DNA of 38,776 nt, from assembly GCA_006226565.1 (NCBI GenBank), contig SBGO01000522.1:1-38776 (forward strand), given 5' to 3'. Shown in pieces: positions 8,625 to 18,242 of the stretch. The position numbers and the translations under genes are program-made. The DNA is from Deltaproteobacteria bacterium. Lineage in GTDB: Bacteria > Myxococcota_A > UBA9042 > PHBI01. The stretch's first letter is position 1. Each line of letters opens with the position of its first letter. Below the pieces are notes generated by a model. The model ran no database searches and was not told the DNA's origin. It saw only the letters and a program-made list of their open reading frames with translations.

Positions 8625-9959
8625 TCAGGCGCGACGGCGCCCACGGGCGCGCGGAGCGCCCTGTCCCCCGAAGCCCTCGTAGTTGTGCGTGATCAGGTGG
8701 CTTTCCACCTGCTGCACCGTGTCGAGGGCGACCGCGACGACAATCAGCAGCGAGGTGCCGCCGAAGTAGAACGGGACCCCGAACTCCGTGTTCAGGAAGG
8801 TCGGCAGCACACAGACCGCCGAGATGTAGATCGCCCCGCCGAGCGTGATCCGCGACAGAACGCGGTCGATGTACTGGGCCGTCTTCTTGCCGGCACGGAT
8901 GCCGGGGATGAAGCCGCCGAACTTCTTCAGGTTGTCCGCCACGTCGACCGGGTTGAAGACGACCGCCGTGTAGAAGAAGCAGAAGAAGATGATCAGCGCG
9001 ACATACACGAAGTTGTAGATCGTGGTGCCGGGCGCCAGGTTGGTGTTCAGCCAGTCGACCATCCCCGAGTCCGGGAAGAGGCCGCCGAGCATGCTCGGGA
9101 ACATCAGGAGCGAGCTCGCGAAGATCGGCGGGATGACGCCCGCGGTGTTGACCTTCAGCGGAAGGAAGGTGTTCTGACCGCCGTACATGCGGTTGCCGAC
9201 GACCTTCTTCGCGTAGCGCACCGGGATTCGCCGCTGCCCTCGCTCGAAGAAGACGATGGCCCCGATGACGCCCACCACGATGGCCCCGATGATGAGCAGG
9301 GTCGGCGTGTGCAGCTCGCCGCCGGCGAACTCACTCATGTTGACGGTCTGGAACAGCGCCTTCGGGAGCTGCGCCACGATGCCGGCGAAGATGATGAGGG
9401 AGATGCCGTTGCCGATCCCGCGCTCGGTGATCTGCTCGCCAAGCCACATCAACAGCATCGAGCCCGAGGTGAGCGTGATGACCGCGATGAGCCGGAAGCC
9501 CCAGTCGCTGAAGAGGACGACACCGGTGGCGCCGCCGCCCTGCTTGCTAGCGCTCTCGAGGAAGAGCGCGAGGCCGAAGCCCTGGACGATCGACAGGAGG
9601 ATCGTCCCGTAGCGCGTGTACTGGTTGATCTTCCGCTGCCCCTGCTCGCCTTCCTTCTTGAGGCGCTCGAGGGACGGCACGACGACCGTCAGGAGCTGGA
9701 TGATGATGCTCGACGAGATGTAGGGCATCACCCCTAGCGCAAACACCGACAGCTGCTCGAGGGCGCCACCACTGAACATGCTGAACATGCCCAGGAGACC
9801 GCCGCTGTTTTGCGCCATGTAGAAAGAGAAGGCCTCACGGCTCACGCCCGGAACGGCGACGAAGACGCCGATCCGGTAAACCGTGAGGACGAGCAAGGTG
9901 AACAAGATCCGTTGCCGGAGCTCGCTCACCTTGCCGATGTTGGCCATCGAGCTAGCCAC
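8625..9959 (-). CDS. secY: Preprotein translocase channel subunit SecY
   Basis: 444 aa with ten hydrophobic membrane segments and the cytosolic loops typical of SecY, such as the block with [13 protein letters not shown]. The C-terminal cytosolic tail ends in an Arg-rich stretch. The chosen start is GTG at 9959, because GAGGTGA lies just upstream; it overlaps the rplO stop by 8 nt. ATG at 9947 is an in-frame alternative giving [13 protein letters not shown]. SecY forms the protein-conducting pore with SecE, also encoded here (33980-34360). No adk or map follows, unlike many spc operons. Confidence 0.98.
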   Translation of the reverse strand: MASSMANIGKVSELRQRILFTLLVLTVYRIGVFVAVPGVSREAFSFYMAQNSGGLLGMFSMFSGGALEQLSVFALGVMPYISSSIIIQLLTVVVPSLERLKKEGEQGQRKINQYTRYGTILLSIVQGFGLALFLESASKQGGGATGVVLFSDWGFRLIAVITLTSGSMLLMWLGEQITERGIGNGISLIIFAGIVAQLPKALFQTVNMSEFAGGELHTPTLLIIGAIVVGVIGAIVFFERGQRRIPVRYAKKVVGNRMYGGQNTFLPLKVNTAGVIPPIFASSLLMFPSMLGGLFPDSGMVDWLNTNLAPGTTIYNFVYVALIIFFCFFYTAVVFNPVDVADNLKKFGGFIPGIRAGKKTAQYIDRVLSRITLGGAIYISAVCVLPTFLNTEFGVPFYFGGTSLLIVVAVALDTVQQVESHLITHNYEGFGGQGAPRARGRRRA

Positions 9960-10401
9960 CGATCACCTCGACGCTGCCGCCGCGCGCCTTGATCTTGGCC
10001 TCGGCCTGCTTCGAGAACTTGTGAGCCCGCACGTTGACCGCGACCTCGAGGTCGCCGTCACCGAGGATCTTCACGTTGTCGGTGGCCTTGCGGATGAAGC
10101 CCTCGCTCGCGAGGAGCTCCGGCGTCACCTCCGTGCCCGCCTCGAACTCGTTGAGATCGATGACGTTCACGATGGACCAGGCCTTCTTGAAGAGCGGCGT
10201 GAAGCCGCGCGCCGGAAGACGCCGGTAGATCGGCATCTGGCCGCCCTCGAAACCGGGCTTCTTCTTGGAGGCCGCGCGCGCCTTCTGGCCCTTCTGGCCA
10301 CGGCCCGCGGTCTTTCCGTTCCCCGAGCCGGGTCCACGGCCAACGCGGTTGCGGGTCTTGTGGGCGCCCTCGGGCGGACGCAGGTTGCTGAGTTCGTTCA
10401 T
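9952..10401 (-). CDS. rplO: 50S ribosomal protein L15
   Basis: 149 aa. The N-terminal part is the basic, Gly-rich extension [20 protein letters not shown] followed by [20 protein letters not shown], which threads into 23S rRNA. The C-terminal globular domain ends in VEVIGG. It sits between rpmD and secY as usual. Its stop codon lies inside the secY start region (8-nt overlap), so L15 and SecY synthesis are probably coupled. Confidence 0.98.
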   Translation of the reverse strand: MNELSNLRPPEGAHKTRNRVGRGPGSGNGKTAGRGQKGQKARAASKKKPGFEGGQMPIYRRLPARGFTPLFKKAWSIVNVIDLNEFEAGTEVTPELLASEGFIRKATDNVKILGDGDLEVAVNVRAHKFSKQAEAKIKARGGSVEVIGG

Positions 10402-10468
10402 GGTCGAAACCTTCTCTCTCGCTTCCCCCGGTCCTGTCTCCGGCGGAATAGCGGGCGTGGGAGGGCTC

Positions 10469-10642
10469 TCAGAGGACCTTCACCAGGTGCTGGACCTTGG
10501 CGACCATGCCTCGCACGGCCGGGGTGTCCTCGAGCTCGCTTTCGGCGTTGAGCTTCTTGAGGTTCAGCCCGTCGAGGACGGCCGCCTGCCGCTTATCAGC
10601 CTGAATGCGGCTCCTCACCAGCTTGACGCGGATCTTGCTCAT
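10469..10642 (-). CDS. rpmD: 50S ribosomal protein L30
   Basis: 57 aa from ATG at 10642 (MSKIRVKLVRSRIQADKRQA). An in-frame start eight codons upstream is possible but would add a non-conserved peptide and leave no room for a ribosome-binding site after rpsE. The length and the ending of the single ferredoxin-like domain match bacterial L30. It lies between rpsE (20 bp upstream) and rplO in the standard spc order. Confidence 0.95.
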   Translation of the reverse strand: MSKIRVKLVRSRIQADKRQAAVLDGLNLKKLNAESELEDTPAVRGMVAKVQHLVKVL

Positions 10643-10662
10643 TGTTCCGTTGCTCCCCGCGC

Positions 10663-11202
10663 TCACTTGCGGACGTGACGGCGATGCAGCTCGTCAGCCG
10701 GGAGACCGCGACGGTTCGCGACCTCTTCCGGACCGGAGAGCTCCTGGAGCGCCGTAACGGTCGCGTGAACGACGTTGTGCGGGTTGTTCGACCCGATGCA
10801 CTTCGTCAGGATGTTGTGCACACCAGCGGCCTCGAGGATGGCGCGAACCGCGCCACCGGCGATGACGCCCGTACCGGCCGAGGCCGGCTTGAGCAGCACC
10901 TGACCCGCGCCGTAGTGGCCCAGGACCTCGTGCGGGATGGTCCCGTCGACGATCGGCACACGGAACATGGCGCGGATCGCGCCCTCCTTGCCCTTACGGA
11001 TCGCCTCCGGCACCTCGTTCGCCTTCCCGAGGGAGGCGCCGACGTTGCCCTGACCATCACCCACAACCACCAGCGCGGAGAAGCTGAAGCGGCGTCCGCC
11101 CTTCACAACCTTCGCGACGCGGTTGATGTGGATGACCTTGTCGATGTACTGCGAGTCTTCCTCGCGATCGCGCCTCTCGCGCCTGTCTCGATCTCGCGCC
11201 AC
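10663..11202 (-). CDS. rpsE: 30S ribosomal protein S5
   Basis: 179 aa from GTG at 11202, chosen because GGGGAGGG lies about 6 nt upstream and the gene then begins 16 bp after the rplR stop. A longer frame from 11256 would overlap rplR. A charged N-terminal tail (Arg, Asp, Glu-rich, about residues 1-16) precedes the double-stranded RNA-binding fold with its [18 protein letters not shown] stretch. S5 lines the mRNA entry channel and affects decoding fidelity. Confidence 0.97.
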   Translation of the reverse strand: MARDRDRRERRDREEDSQYIDKVIHINRVAKVVKGGRRFSFSALVVVGDGQGNVGASLGKANEVPEAIRKGKEGAIRAMFRVPIVDGTIPHEVLGHYGAGQVLLKPASAGTGVIAGGAVRAILEAAGVHNILTKCIGSNNPHNVVHATVTALQELSGPEEVANRRGLPADELHRRHVRK

Positions 11203-11218
11203 GGTGCGCCCTCCCCAA

Positions 11219-11584
11219 TCAGAACTGAAGTCCACCCTGGCGGGCGCCATCCGCAAGCGCGGCGACTCGTCCAGTGTAGATGAAGCCGTTGCGGTCGAAG
11301 ACCACCTTCGCGATGTTCTTCTCGAGGCAGCGCTTCGCCGCGAGCTCGCCGACCTTCTTGGCCGCCTCGAGCTTCTTGGCCTCGCTGACCTCGCCCTTCA
11401 CGTCCACGACGAGCGTCGAGGCCGAGGCGAGGGTCGTGCCCGAGGAGTCGTCGATAACCTGCACGTAAATGTGCTTGTTCGACCGGTAGACCGTCATGCG
11501 CGGACGCTCGGCAGTCCCGAAGATGTTCTTCCGGATGCCCTTCTTGCGGCGCGCGCGCGCTTCGAGTTTGGTGACCTTGCTCAT
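11219..11584 (-). CDS. rplR: 50S ribosomal protein L18
   Basis: 121 aa. The basic N-terminus ([19 protein letters not shown]) and the block [20 protein letters not shown] are typical of L18, which docks 5S rRNA on the central protuberance together with L5. The conserved ending [20 protein letters not shown] is intact. It sits between rplF (35 bp upstream) and rpsE. Confidence 0.98.
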   Translation of the reverse strand: MSKVTKLEARARRKKGIRKNIFGTAERPRMTVYRSNKHIYVQVIDDSSGTTLASASTLVVDVKGEVSEAKKLEAAKKVGELAAKRCLEKNIAKVVFDRNGFIYTGRVAALADGARQGGLQF

Positions 11585-11619
11585 CGTTGGCCCCTATACG
11601 TACCTTGGCTTGGCGCCGA

Positions 11620-12153
11620 CTACTTGGCGGCCTTGCCGGCCTTGCGGCGGATGACCTCTTCCTTGTACTTCACGCCCTTGCCCTTGTAGGGCTCCGGCGG
11701 ACGGAAGGACCGGATCTTCGCGGCAGCCTGACCCAGGGCCTCCTTGTCGATGCCCTTGAGGGTCACGATCGTCTGCTTGTCGACGACGGCCGTGATGCCC
11801 TGGGGCAGCGGGAAGACAACCGGGTGGCTCTTGCCCAGGCTCAGAACCAGATCCTTGCCCTGCACCTCAGCGCGGTAGCCGACGCCGTTGATCTCGAGCA
11901 CGCGCTCGAAACCCTTCGAGACCCCCGTCACCATGTTGTTGATGAGCGTGCGGCTCAGGCCCCACAGGGCGCGGCTCTGGCGGCTGCCGTCCTGCGGCGC
12001 GACCTTGATCTCCTTGCCGGCGTCCTCGATGCGAACGCCCTTGAAGGTGCGCTCGACCGACCCGAGGGGGCCTTCGACCTTCACGTGGAGGCCGGAAATG
12101 GCGACCTTCACCTTGTCCGGCAGGACCACCGGCAGCTTTCCGATGCGTGACAT
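11620..12153 (-). CDS. rplF: 50S ribosomal protein L6
   Basis: 177 aa with the two repeated L6 domains. It starts MSRIGKLPVVLPDKVKVAIS and ends with the conserved KIRSFRPPEPYKGKGVKYKE followed by a Lys-rich tail. L6 lies near the factor-binding site and the sarcin-ricin loop, where the EF-G and EF-Tu encoded in this window act. It lies 52 bp after rpsH. Confidence 0.99.
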   Translation of the reverse strand: MSRIGKLPVVLPDKVKVAISGLHVKVEGPLGSVERTFKGVRIEDAGKEIKVAPQDGSRQSRALWGLSRTLINNMVTGVSKGFERVLEINGVGYRAEVQGKDLVLSLGKSHPVVFPLPQGITAVVDKQTIVTLKGIDKEALGQAAAKIRSFRPPEPYKGKGVKYKEEVIRRKAGKAAK

Positions 12154-12205
12154 TGGGGTGTCTCCTTACACGTCGCCCCGGGCGCGCCCGCGGGCGACCA
12201 GCGGC

Positions 12206-12604
12206 CTACCAAACAGTGCAGATCAGCTCGCCGCCGACGTTTTCCTTGCGCGCGACATGGTCGGCAAGGATGCCCTTCGGCGTGCTCACGATGGAGATGC
12301 CGAGGCCGCTGCGGACCTGGGGGATCTCCTTGGCGCCCACGTAGACCCGACGGCCAGGCGTGCTGGCGCGCTTGAGCTCGTGGATGGCGCCCACGCCAGC
12401 GCGGTCGTACTTCAGCGTCACCTCGAGCGTGCCGCGGGGCGTGCCCGCGTGCTCGGCGTAGCCGGCCACGAAGCCCTCCTCGAGGAGGATCTTCACCACG
12501 GCCGTCTTCTCCTTGGAGATGGAGACCGTGATCGACTTGTGGCCCGCGTGCTGTCCGTTACGGATGCGCGTGAGCAGGTCGCTGATGGGGTCGGTCATCG
12601 TCAT
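12206..12604 (-). CDS. rpsH: 30S ribosomal protein S8
   Basis: 132 aa, starting MTMTDPISDLLTRIRNGQHA; ATG two codons later is an alternative start. The C-terminal part ends with the conserved GLGISIVSTPKGILAD and a terminal GGELICTVW. S8 binds helix 21 of 16S rRNA and in E. coli represses the spc operon at rplE. Here rplE ends only 27 bp upstream, so the usual rpsN gene between them is absent. Confidence 0.99.
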   Translation of the reverse strand: MTMTDPISDLLTRIRNGQHAGHKSITVSISKEKTAVVKILLEEGFVAGYAEHAGTPRGTLEVTLKYDRAGVGAIHELKRASTPGRRVYVGAKEIPQVRSGLGISIVSTPKGILADHVARKENVGGELICTVW

Positions 12605-12631
12605 GACTGGGTTCTCCGTAACTGACCAGTG

Positions 12632-13171
12632 CTACTTGCGGAACGGCATCCCGAAGTAGCGAAGCAGCGCCCGCGCCTCGTCGTCGGTCTTGGCCGTGGT
12701 CCCGATGGTGATGTTCAGACCCTTCACCTTGTCGACCTTGTCGTAGTCGATCTCGGGGAAGACGATCTGCTCCTTGATGCCCATCGAGAAGTTCCCGCGG
12801 CCATCGAAGCCCTTGGGCGAGATGCCGCGGAAGTCGCGGACGCGCGGCAGCGCGAAGTTCATCAGGCGGTCGAGGAACTCGTACATCCGGTCGCGCCGCA
12901 GCGTGACCGAGACGCCGATCGGCATCCCCTCGCGCAGCTTGAAGGTCGCGATGGACCGACGAGCGCGGGTGATGACCGGCCGCTGACCCGTGATGAGCCC
13001 GAGCTCCTCACGAGCGCTGTCGATGATCTTCGGGTTCTTGATCGCCTCGCCGAGCCCCATGTTCACCGTGATCTTGGTGAGCTTCGGAATCTCCATGGGG
13101 TTCGTGTAGCCGAAGTCCTTCTTCAAGGACTCGATGATCTCGGATGTGTACTTGTCGCCCAGGCGGGACAT
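12632..13171 (-). CDS. rplE: 50S ribosomal protein L5
   Basis: 179 aa, starting [20 protein letters not shown]. The blocks [15 protein letters not shown] and [20 protein letters not shown] are characteristic. L5 binds 5S rRNA and contacts S13 and P-site tRNA from the central protuberance. It lies 22 bp after rplX. The rpsN gene that normally follows is missing and rpsH comes next. Confidence 0.99.
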   Translation of the reverse strand: MSRLGDKYTSEIIESLKKDFGYTNPMEIPKLTKITVNMGLGEAIKNPKIIDSAREELGLITGQRPVITRARRSIATFKLREGMPIGVSVTLRRDRMYEFLDRLMNFALPRVRDFRGISPKGFDGRGNFSMGIKEQIVFPEIDYDKVDKVKGLNITIGTTAKTDDEARALLRYFGMPFRK

Positions 13172-13193
13172 TGGTGCGCTCCCTCTTGCTACT

Positions 13194-13505
13194 TCAGTCG
13201 AGGTACTCTTCGTACTTCGAGCTGTAGCGGACCTTCTGGCCGTCCTCGTTGATGCGGAACTGAACCCGAGTCGGCTTCCCGCTGGGCGTCAGCGGCATGA
13301 GGTTCGAGAGGTGGATACCCGCCTCCTTCTCAATGATGCCGCCGGCCTGGTTGGTCTGCGTCGGCCGCGTGTGCCGCTTGACCATGTTCAGCTTCTCGAC
13401 CAGGGCCCGCTCGCCGTTGTGGGAGAAGCCGAGGACCTTGCCCTCTTTGCCCTTCTCCTTGCCGGCGATCACGCGAACCAGGTCGCCTTTCTTGATGCGG
13501 TTCAT
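13194..13505 (-). CDS. rplX: 50S ribosomal protein L24
   Basis: 103 aa with an N-terminal KOW motif ([20 protein letters not shown] followed by EGKVLGF) and the conserved [21 protein letters not shown]24 is an assembly initiator binding the 5' domain of 23S rRNA. It lies 10 bp after rplN and 22 bp before rplE. Confidence 0.99.
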   Translation of the reverse strand: MNRIKKGDLVRVIAGKEKGKEGKVLGFSHNGERALVEKLNMVKRHTRPTQTNQAGGIIEKEAGIHLSNLMPLTPSGKPTRVQFRINEDGQKVRYSSKYEEYLD

Positions 13506-13515
13506 CGCTGGTCTC

Positions 13516-13884
13516 CTACAGAACTTCGGGGGCCAGCGACACGATCTTCATGTAGCGCCGGGCGCGCAGCTCGCGCGCGACGGGCCCGAAGATACGAGTG
13601 CCGATCGGCTCGCCGGCAGCGTTGATGAGGACGGCGGCGTTCTCGTCGAAGCGGATCCGCGACCCGTCGGGGCGCGTGACTTCCTTCTTCGTGCGGACGA
13701 TGACCGCCTTCATCACGTCCTTCTTCTTGACCTTGGCCTTCGGCATGGCCTCCTTCACGGAGACGACGATGACGTCCCCGATCGAGGCGTACTTGCGCTT
13801 CGACCCGCCGAGAACCTTGATGCACTGCAGACGCTTCGCTCCCGAATTGTCTGCCGCGGCCAAGATCGTTTGCATCTGGATCAT
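13516..13884 (-). CDS. rplN: 50S ribosomal protein L14
   Basis: 122 aa, the usual length. It begins [20 protein letters not shown] and ends [20 protein letters not shown], both strongly conserved. L14 forms an inter-subunit bridge with 16S helix 14 and binds the silencing factor RsfS in other bacteria. It starts the L14-L24-L5 part of the spc operon, 56 bp after rpsQ. Confidence 0.99.
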   Translation of the reverse strand: MIQMQTILAAADNSGAKRLQCIKVLGGSKRKYASIGDVIVVSVKEAMPKAKVKKKDVMKAVIVRTKKEVTRPDGSRIRFDENAAVLINAAGEPIGTRIFGPVARELRARRYMKIVSLAPEVL

Positions 13885-13940
13885 GTCGGACTCCTTTTGC
13901 GCGCCGTGCGCTCAGTTCCCACGAGCCGAGGGCTTAAAGC

Positions 13941-14198
13941 TCAGACCGCGCGGTCCAGGATCTGCTTGACGCGCCACCGCTTGTCCTTGCTGATCGGCCG
14001 GCACTCCTCGATGAGGACCCGGTCGCCGACCCGACACTCGTTGGCAGGATCGTCAGCCTTGTAGCGGTTCCGCTGCTTGATGTACTTCTTGTAGACCGGG
14101 TGACGCATCCGGCGCGTGACCTCGACGACGACCGTCTTGGCCATCTTGTCGCTGGCGACCAGCCCGATGAACGTCTTCTTGTTGCCCTGAGTACTCAT
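13941..14198 (-). CDS. rpsQ: 30S ribosomal protein S17
   Basis: 85 aa with an OB fold. Conserved motifs include [20 protein letters not shown] and the basic block [14 protein letters not shown], followed by [21 protein letters not shown]17 is a primary binder of the 16S 5' domain. It lies 46 bp after rpmC in the normal order rplP-rpmC-rpsQ. Confidence 0.99.
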   Translation of the reverse strand: MSTQGNKKTFIGLVASDKMAKTVVVEVTRRMRHPVYKKYIKQRNRYKADDPANECRVGDRVLIEECRPISKDKRWRVKQILDRAV

Positions 14199-14244
14199 CT
14201 GAAAAACCTGCGGCGTGCCGGTGTGGGGGGGTGAGGTCGGCGCC

Positions 14245-14441
14245 CTAGCTGGCGGCCGCGGCCTTGCGCTCGGCGAGGATGGTCTTGGCGCGGGCCAGGA
14301 CCTGCTTCGCCTTGCCGATCTTGGAGGTATCGGACAGCTGCGCGGTGGCGTGCTGGAAGCGGACCTTGAACAGGTCCTCCTCGAGCGCCTTCACCTTCGC
14401 CTCGAGGTCCACCAGCTCCAGGCTCCTGAGCTCGTCGGCCT

Positions 14442-14445
<4 letters not shown>
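14245..14445 (-). CDS. rpmC: 50S ribosomal protein L29
   Basis: 66 aa, all alpha-helical, starting [20 protein letters not shown], with the conserved [20 protein letters not shown] and an Ala-rich end. L29 is near the tunnel exit next to L23, where trigger factor and SRP dock. Its ATG overlaps the rplP stop in an ATGA arrangement (4 nt), which indicates translational coupling. Confidence 0.98.
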
Positions 14446-14861
<416 letters not shown>

Positions 14862-14893
14862 CGTTCATAGCTCCTGACTTCGGCAGGCTCAGC

Positions 14894-15559
14894 TCAGCGG
14901 CGCTGCTGCTGCTGCTGCTGCTGCTGGCGGCGCTCCTTGAGAACGTCACCCTTGTAGATCCAGACCTGGACGCCGATGACGCCGTAGGTGGTCTTCGCGA
15001 CCGCGTAGCCGTAGTCGATATCGGCGCGGAGCGTGTGGAGGGGCACGCGGCCCTCACGGTACCACTCGCGGCGCGACATCTCGGCCCCGCCGAGACGGCC
15101 CGACGCGTTGAGGCGGATGCCCTTGGCGCCGAACTTCATGGCAGTCTGGACCGACTTCTTCATCGCGCGACGGAACGACACGCGGCGCTCGAGCTGCGTG
15201 GCGACGTTCTCGGCGACGAGCTGGGCGTCCGTCTCGGCCTTCCGCACCTCATGGATGTTGAGGTAGACCTTCGAGTCGGTGAGCTTCTGGATCTCCGTCT
15301 TGAGGAGCTCCGCGCCCTGGCCCTTCTTGCCGATGATGATGCCGGGACGCGCCGTGTAGACGTTCACCGTGCACTTCGTCGAAGAGCGCTCGAGCTCGAC
15401 GCGCGAGATACCCGCGTGGCCCATCTTCTTCTTGATCTCACGCTTGATGGCGAGATCCTCGTGAAGCCACTTGGCGTAGCCCTTCTCGGAGTACCACTTC
15501 GACGCCCAGGTCTTGGTGGTCCCGATGCGGAAGCCGATAGGATGGACTTTCTGACCCAC
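14894..15559 (-). CDS. rpsC: 30S ribosomal protein S3 with a polyglutamine C-terminal tail
   Basis: 221 aa from GTG at 15559 ([18 protein letters not shown]), chosen for AGGAGA just upstream; the same frame runs far further 5' but overlaps rplV. The KH domain has the GKKG loop within [17 protein letters not shown]3 lines the mRNA entry site and has helicase-related basic residues. The protein ends KERR, eight Gln, then RR. The Gln run is encoded by eight perfect CAG codons (14903-14926). This tail is not part of the conserved S3 fold. Confidence 0.97.
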   Translation of the reverse strand: MGQKVHPIGFRIGTTKTWASKWYSEKGYAKWLHEDLAIKREIKKKMGHAGISRVELERSSTKCTVNVYTARPGIIIGKKGQGAELLKTEIQKLTDSKVYLNIHEVRKAETDAQLVAENVATQLERRVSFRRAMKKSVQTAMKFGAKGIRLNASGRLGGAEMSRREWYREGRVPLHTLRADIDYGYAVAKTTYGVIGVQVWIYKGDVLKERRQQQQQQQQRR

Positions 15560-15570
15560 GATCGTTTCTC

Positions 15571-15912
15571 CTACTCGCGCTCTGCGACGACTACGGTCAC
15601 GTGGCTGGTGCGCTTGTTGATGCGCGTCGCCCGGCCCTGCGCTCGGGGCTGGAAGCGCCGAAGCGTCGGGCCCTCGTTCGCGTAGGCCTCCTTCACGAAG
15701 AGCCGCCCCGGGTCGTTGACGCCGAACTTCGTCCCGGCGTTGGCGACCGCGGACGCGAGCAGCTTGTAGACGAGGCGCGCCGCGTGGCGGTTCTCGAACT
15801 TGAGCTTCGACAGCGCGATCTCCGCATCGGCCGTCTCGCGAATGGCGTCCAGGACGAGCCGGACCTTCCGCGGGGCGATTCGGATGTACTTCAATGTCGC
15901 TTTGGCTTCCAC
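15571..15912 (-). CDS. rplV: 50S ribosomal protein L22
   Basis: 113 aa from a GTG start at 15912. It begins with [20 protein letters not shown] and has the extended beta-hairpin of L22 near its end ([20 protein letters not shown]), which lines the exit tunnel near the macrolide site. It lies 11 bp before rpsC and 26 bp after rpsS, as in the S10 operon. Confidence 0.98.
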   Translation of the reverse strand: MEAKATLKYIRIAPRKVRLVLDAIRETADAEIALSKLKFENRHAARLVYKLLASAVANAGTKFGVNDPGRLFVKEAYANEGPTLRRFQPRAQGRATRINKRTSHVTVVVAERE

Positions 15913-15938
15913 GTTGGGGCTCCCAGCTGGCTCCGCGC

Positions 15939-16217
15939 CTACTTGCGGCGCGCCTTCTTGTCGGCGGCGTGGCCGTAGAACGTGCGCGTCGGCGCGAACT
16001 CACCGAGCTTGTGACCGACCATGTTCTCGGTCACGAAGACCGGAAGGAACTTGCGGCCGTTGTGGACGGCGAAGGCCATCCCCACCATCTCGGGGGTGAC
16101 GGTCGAGCGCCGGCTCCAGGTCTTGATGACCTTCTTGTTGCCCGAGCGCGCGCAGTCTTCGACCTTCTTCTGCAGGCTCTGGTCGACGAACGGACCTTTC
16201 TTGATCGAGCGGGGCAC
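15939..16217 (-). CDS. rpsS: 30S ribosomal protein S19
   Basis: 92 aa from a GTG start at 16217. The sequence ([18 protein letters not shown] ... [20 protein letters not shown] ... [19 protein letters not shown]) is highly conserved. S19 sits in the 30S head and bridges to L5. It starts 9 bp after rplB. Confidence 0.99.
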   Translation of the reverse strand: MPRSIKKGPFVDQSLQKKVEDCARSGNKKVIKTWSRRSTVTPEMVGMAFAVHNGRKFLPVFVTENMVGHKLGEFAPTRTFYGHAADKKARRK

Positions 16218-16226
16218 GGGCTACCT

Positions 16227-17054
16227 CTACTTCTGGTGCCGACGGCGGACGATGAGCTTGTCCGTCGACTTGTTGTTGCGGGTCTTCTTGCCCTTCGTCG
16301 GCTGGCCCCACGGGGTCACCGGATGGCGGCCACCGGAGGTCCGGCCCTCACCACCACCGTGCGGGTGGTCGATCGGGTTCATCGCGACACCGCGGACGTG
16401 CGGCCGACGCCCCTGCCAACGGACGCGCCCGGCCTTGCCGAGGTCCATGTTCTGCTGCTCCGAGTTGCCGACCGTCCCGACGGTGGCGCGGCAGGTCGCG
16501 AGGACCTTGCGGAGCTCGCCCGAGGGGAGGCGGAGCAGGGCGTACTTGCCCTCCTTCGCCATCAGCTGGGCGGAGGACCCGGCGCCACGCGCGAGCTGGC
16601 CGCCCTTCTTGGGCTTGAGCTCGATGTTGTGGACGACCGTACCGGTCGGGATCGCCTCGAGGGGGAGGCAGTTGCCCGGCTTGATGTCGGCGTTGCGGCT
16701 CGAGATGACGTCGTCACCCACCGACAGGCCGGCCGGCCAGATGATGTAGGCCTTCTCGCCGTCGGCGTAGTGCAGCAGCGCCAGGCGCGCGGTGCGGTTC
16801 GGATCGTACTCGATCGCCGCGACCTTCGCCGGCACGCCGACCTTGGCGCGCTTGAAGTCGACCACGCGGAAACGGCGCTTGTGTCCACCCCCGCGGAAGC
16901 GGACGGTGATCCGACCGGTGTTGTTGCGGCCACCGGACTTCTTGAGCGGGCGCAGCAGGCTCTTCTCGGGCGTCGTCTTGGTGACCTCCTCGAAAGTCGA
17001 GGCGCTCATCCCGCGCCGCCCGGCGCTCGTCGGCTTGTATCGCTTGATACCCAT
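16227..17054 (-). CDS. rplB: 50S ribosomal protein L2
   Basis: 275 aa, the usual length. It starts [20 protein letters not shown] and carries the conserved [20 protein letters not shown] block, whose His corresponds to the residue implicated in peptidyl transferase function in E. coli (His229). L2 is needed for subunit association and tRNA binding. It lies 10 bp after rplW and 9 bp before rpsS. Confidence 0.99.
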   Translation of the reverse strand: MGIKRYKPTSAGRRGMSASTFEEVTKTTPEKSLLRPLKKSGGRNNTGRITVRFRGGGHKRRFRVVDFKRAKVGVPAKVAAIEYDPNRTARLALLHYADGEKAYIIWPAGLSVGDDVISSRNADIKPGNCLPLEAIPTGTVVHNIELKPKKGGQLARGAGSSAQLMAKEGKYALLRLPSGELRKVLATCRATVGTVGNSEQQNMDLGKAGRVRWQGRRPHVRGVAMNPIDHPHGGGEGRTSGGRHPVTPWGQPTKGKKTRNNKSTDKLIVRRRHQK

Positions 17055-17064
17055 CGTGTGGCTC

Positions 17065-17358
17065 CTACACGCCCTCGAAGAGCTCGATCTGGTCCTCGGG
17101 GTGGACCGTCACGAAGGCCTTCTTCCAGTTCGGCTTCTTCCCGAAGGTCCGCTTCACCCGCTTGATCTTGCCGCGCACCACCGAGGTGCGGACGTCGAGC
17201 ACGCGGACGCCGAAGATCGACTCGACAGCCTGGCGGATCTGGACCTTGTTCGCGTCGCGAGCGACCTCGAACGTGTACTGGTGGTCCTCCTCGCGAAGCT
17301 CGGTCGTCCGCTCGGTGACGACCGGTCGCTTCAGGACGCTGTAGAGGTTCTGGGACAT
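17065..17358 (-). CDS. rplW: 50S ribosomal protein L23
   Basis: 97 aa. The N-terminal block [20 protein letters not shown] and the RNA-binding loop with [20 protein letters not shown] are typical. L23 is the docking site for trigger factor, SRP and SecYEG at the tunnel exit. Its ATG overlaps the rplD stop (TGATG), so the two are translationally coupled. Confidence 0.99.
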   Translation of the reverse strand: MSQNLYSVLKRPVVTERTTELREEDHQYTFEVARDANKVQIRQAVESIFGVRVLDVRTSVVRGKIKRVKRTFGKKPNWKKAFVTVHPEDQIELFEGV

Positions 17359-17975
17359 CAGCCGATCCTCGCTTGCAGGTCCTCGGCCGCCGCCGTGCTC
17401 ATCAGCACCGTGTGGGCCCGGAGGATGTCGTAGACGTTGAGCTCGCCGACGGGGAGGAAGTGCGCGTCGGCGAGGTTCCGCGTGCTGAGGCGGAGCTTGT
17501 CGTTGTCCGTGTCGACCATCAGCGCGCGGCCGGCCTCGAAGCGATCGACGAGCTTGGCCACCAGCTTGGTCTTCACCTCGGCGAGGCCCAGCTGATCGAT
17601 GAGGATCAGCCGCCCCTCCTGCTGGCGGCGCGACAGCGCGGCGCAGAGCGCGGCGCGACGCACCTTCTTGTTCACCTTGATGGTGTAGGCGCGGGGGTTG
17701 GGCCCGTGCGCCGTACCACCGCCGACCCAGTGCGGGGCCGACTTCATGCCCTGGCGGGCGCGACCCGTGCCCTTCTGCTTGAAGAGCTTCTTGGTCGTAT
17801 GCTTGACCTCGGCGCGGGTCTTGGACTTGGCGTTGCCGCCGCGGCGGGTCGCGAGCTGGGCGCGCACGACCTCGTGGAAGAGGTGCTCGCGGACCTCGAC
17901 GTCGAATACGTCGTCGGACAGGGCGAACGTGCCGACCTTCTGGCGGTCCAAGTTGTAGACGTCAACCACTGGCAT
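17358..17975 (-). CDS. rplD: 50S ribosomal protein L4
   Basis: 205 aa from ATG at 17975 ([20 protein letters not shown]), preceded by AGGAG. The same frame is open further upstream but without conserved sequence. The tunnel loop [20 protein letters not shown] is intact. In E. coli L4 binds the S10 leader and 23S rRNA and represses the operon. Here it is the first gene of the continuous run to rplQ: the rplC gene that normally precedes it is absent, and a possible promoter lies about 57 nt upstream. Confidence 0.98.
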   Translation of the reverse strand: MPVVDVYNLDRQKVGTFALSDDVFDVEVREHLFHEVVRAQLATRRGGNAKSKTRAEVKHTTKKLFKQKGTGRARQGMKSAPHWVGGGTAHGPNPRAYTIKVNKKVRRAALCAALSRRQQEGRLILIDQLGLAEVKTKLVAKLVDRFEAGRALMVDTDNDKLRLSTRNLADAHFLPVGELNVYDILRAHTVLMSTAAAEDLQARIG

Positions 17976-18242
17976 GGTCGTGAGCTCCTGAACTCGTGTT
18001 TTCACGCGCACCGGCCGCGCGAAGGCAGGGGCAAGTACCACCGGCCTTCGGGGGTGTCAAGCAGGAGACTTGGCTCGTCGAGCGCAGCACCTGACGCTTT
18101 GCCGGTGCCGGTTCGCGAGCTCGGTCTCGAGAGGTCGCGTGATGTCAACCCACCCTTTGCGCCTTTGAGATCGACTCGGGAGGGCTTGGTCTCTAGCGCG
18201 CTACGAGCGCGCCTGAAGGCAACGGATCCGGCGCGCCGGACC
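17976..18242 (-). other. 267-bp gap between rpsJ and rplD, without rplC
   Basis: The normal rpsJ-rplC-rplD order is broken here. None of the frames in this gap encodes an L3-like sequence, and 267 bp is too short for the roughly 210-codon rplC. After the rpsJ stop there is a perfect palindrome, TCCGGCGCGCCGGA (about 18228-18241), and a 7-bp GCGCGCT/AGCGCGC hairpin near 18200-18216, neither with a T-tract. A promoter-like element lies at 18032-18060. A second TTGACA at 18148-18143 lacks a matching -10 box. Confidence 0.7.
18032..18060 (-). promoter_or_regulatory. Possible promoter for rplD and the genes after it
   Basis: A perfect -35 TTGACA (18060-18055) is followed by 17 nt and a weak -10, TACTTG (18037-18032), on the minus strand. 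The start would lie about 50 nt before rplD. The -35 matches those of the other promoters in the window; the poor -10 keeps confidence moderate. Confidence 0.45.

Noticed and set aside
15560-16003. Longer rpsC product starting at 16003
   Set aside because: The extension overlaps rplV entirely and is Arg-rich non-conserved sequence; GTG at 15559 has a Shine-Dalgarno and the canonical S3 N-terminus.
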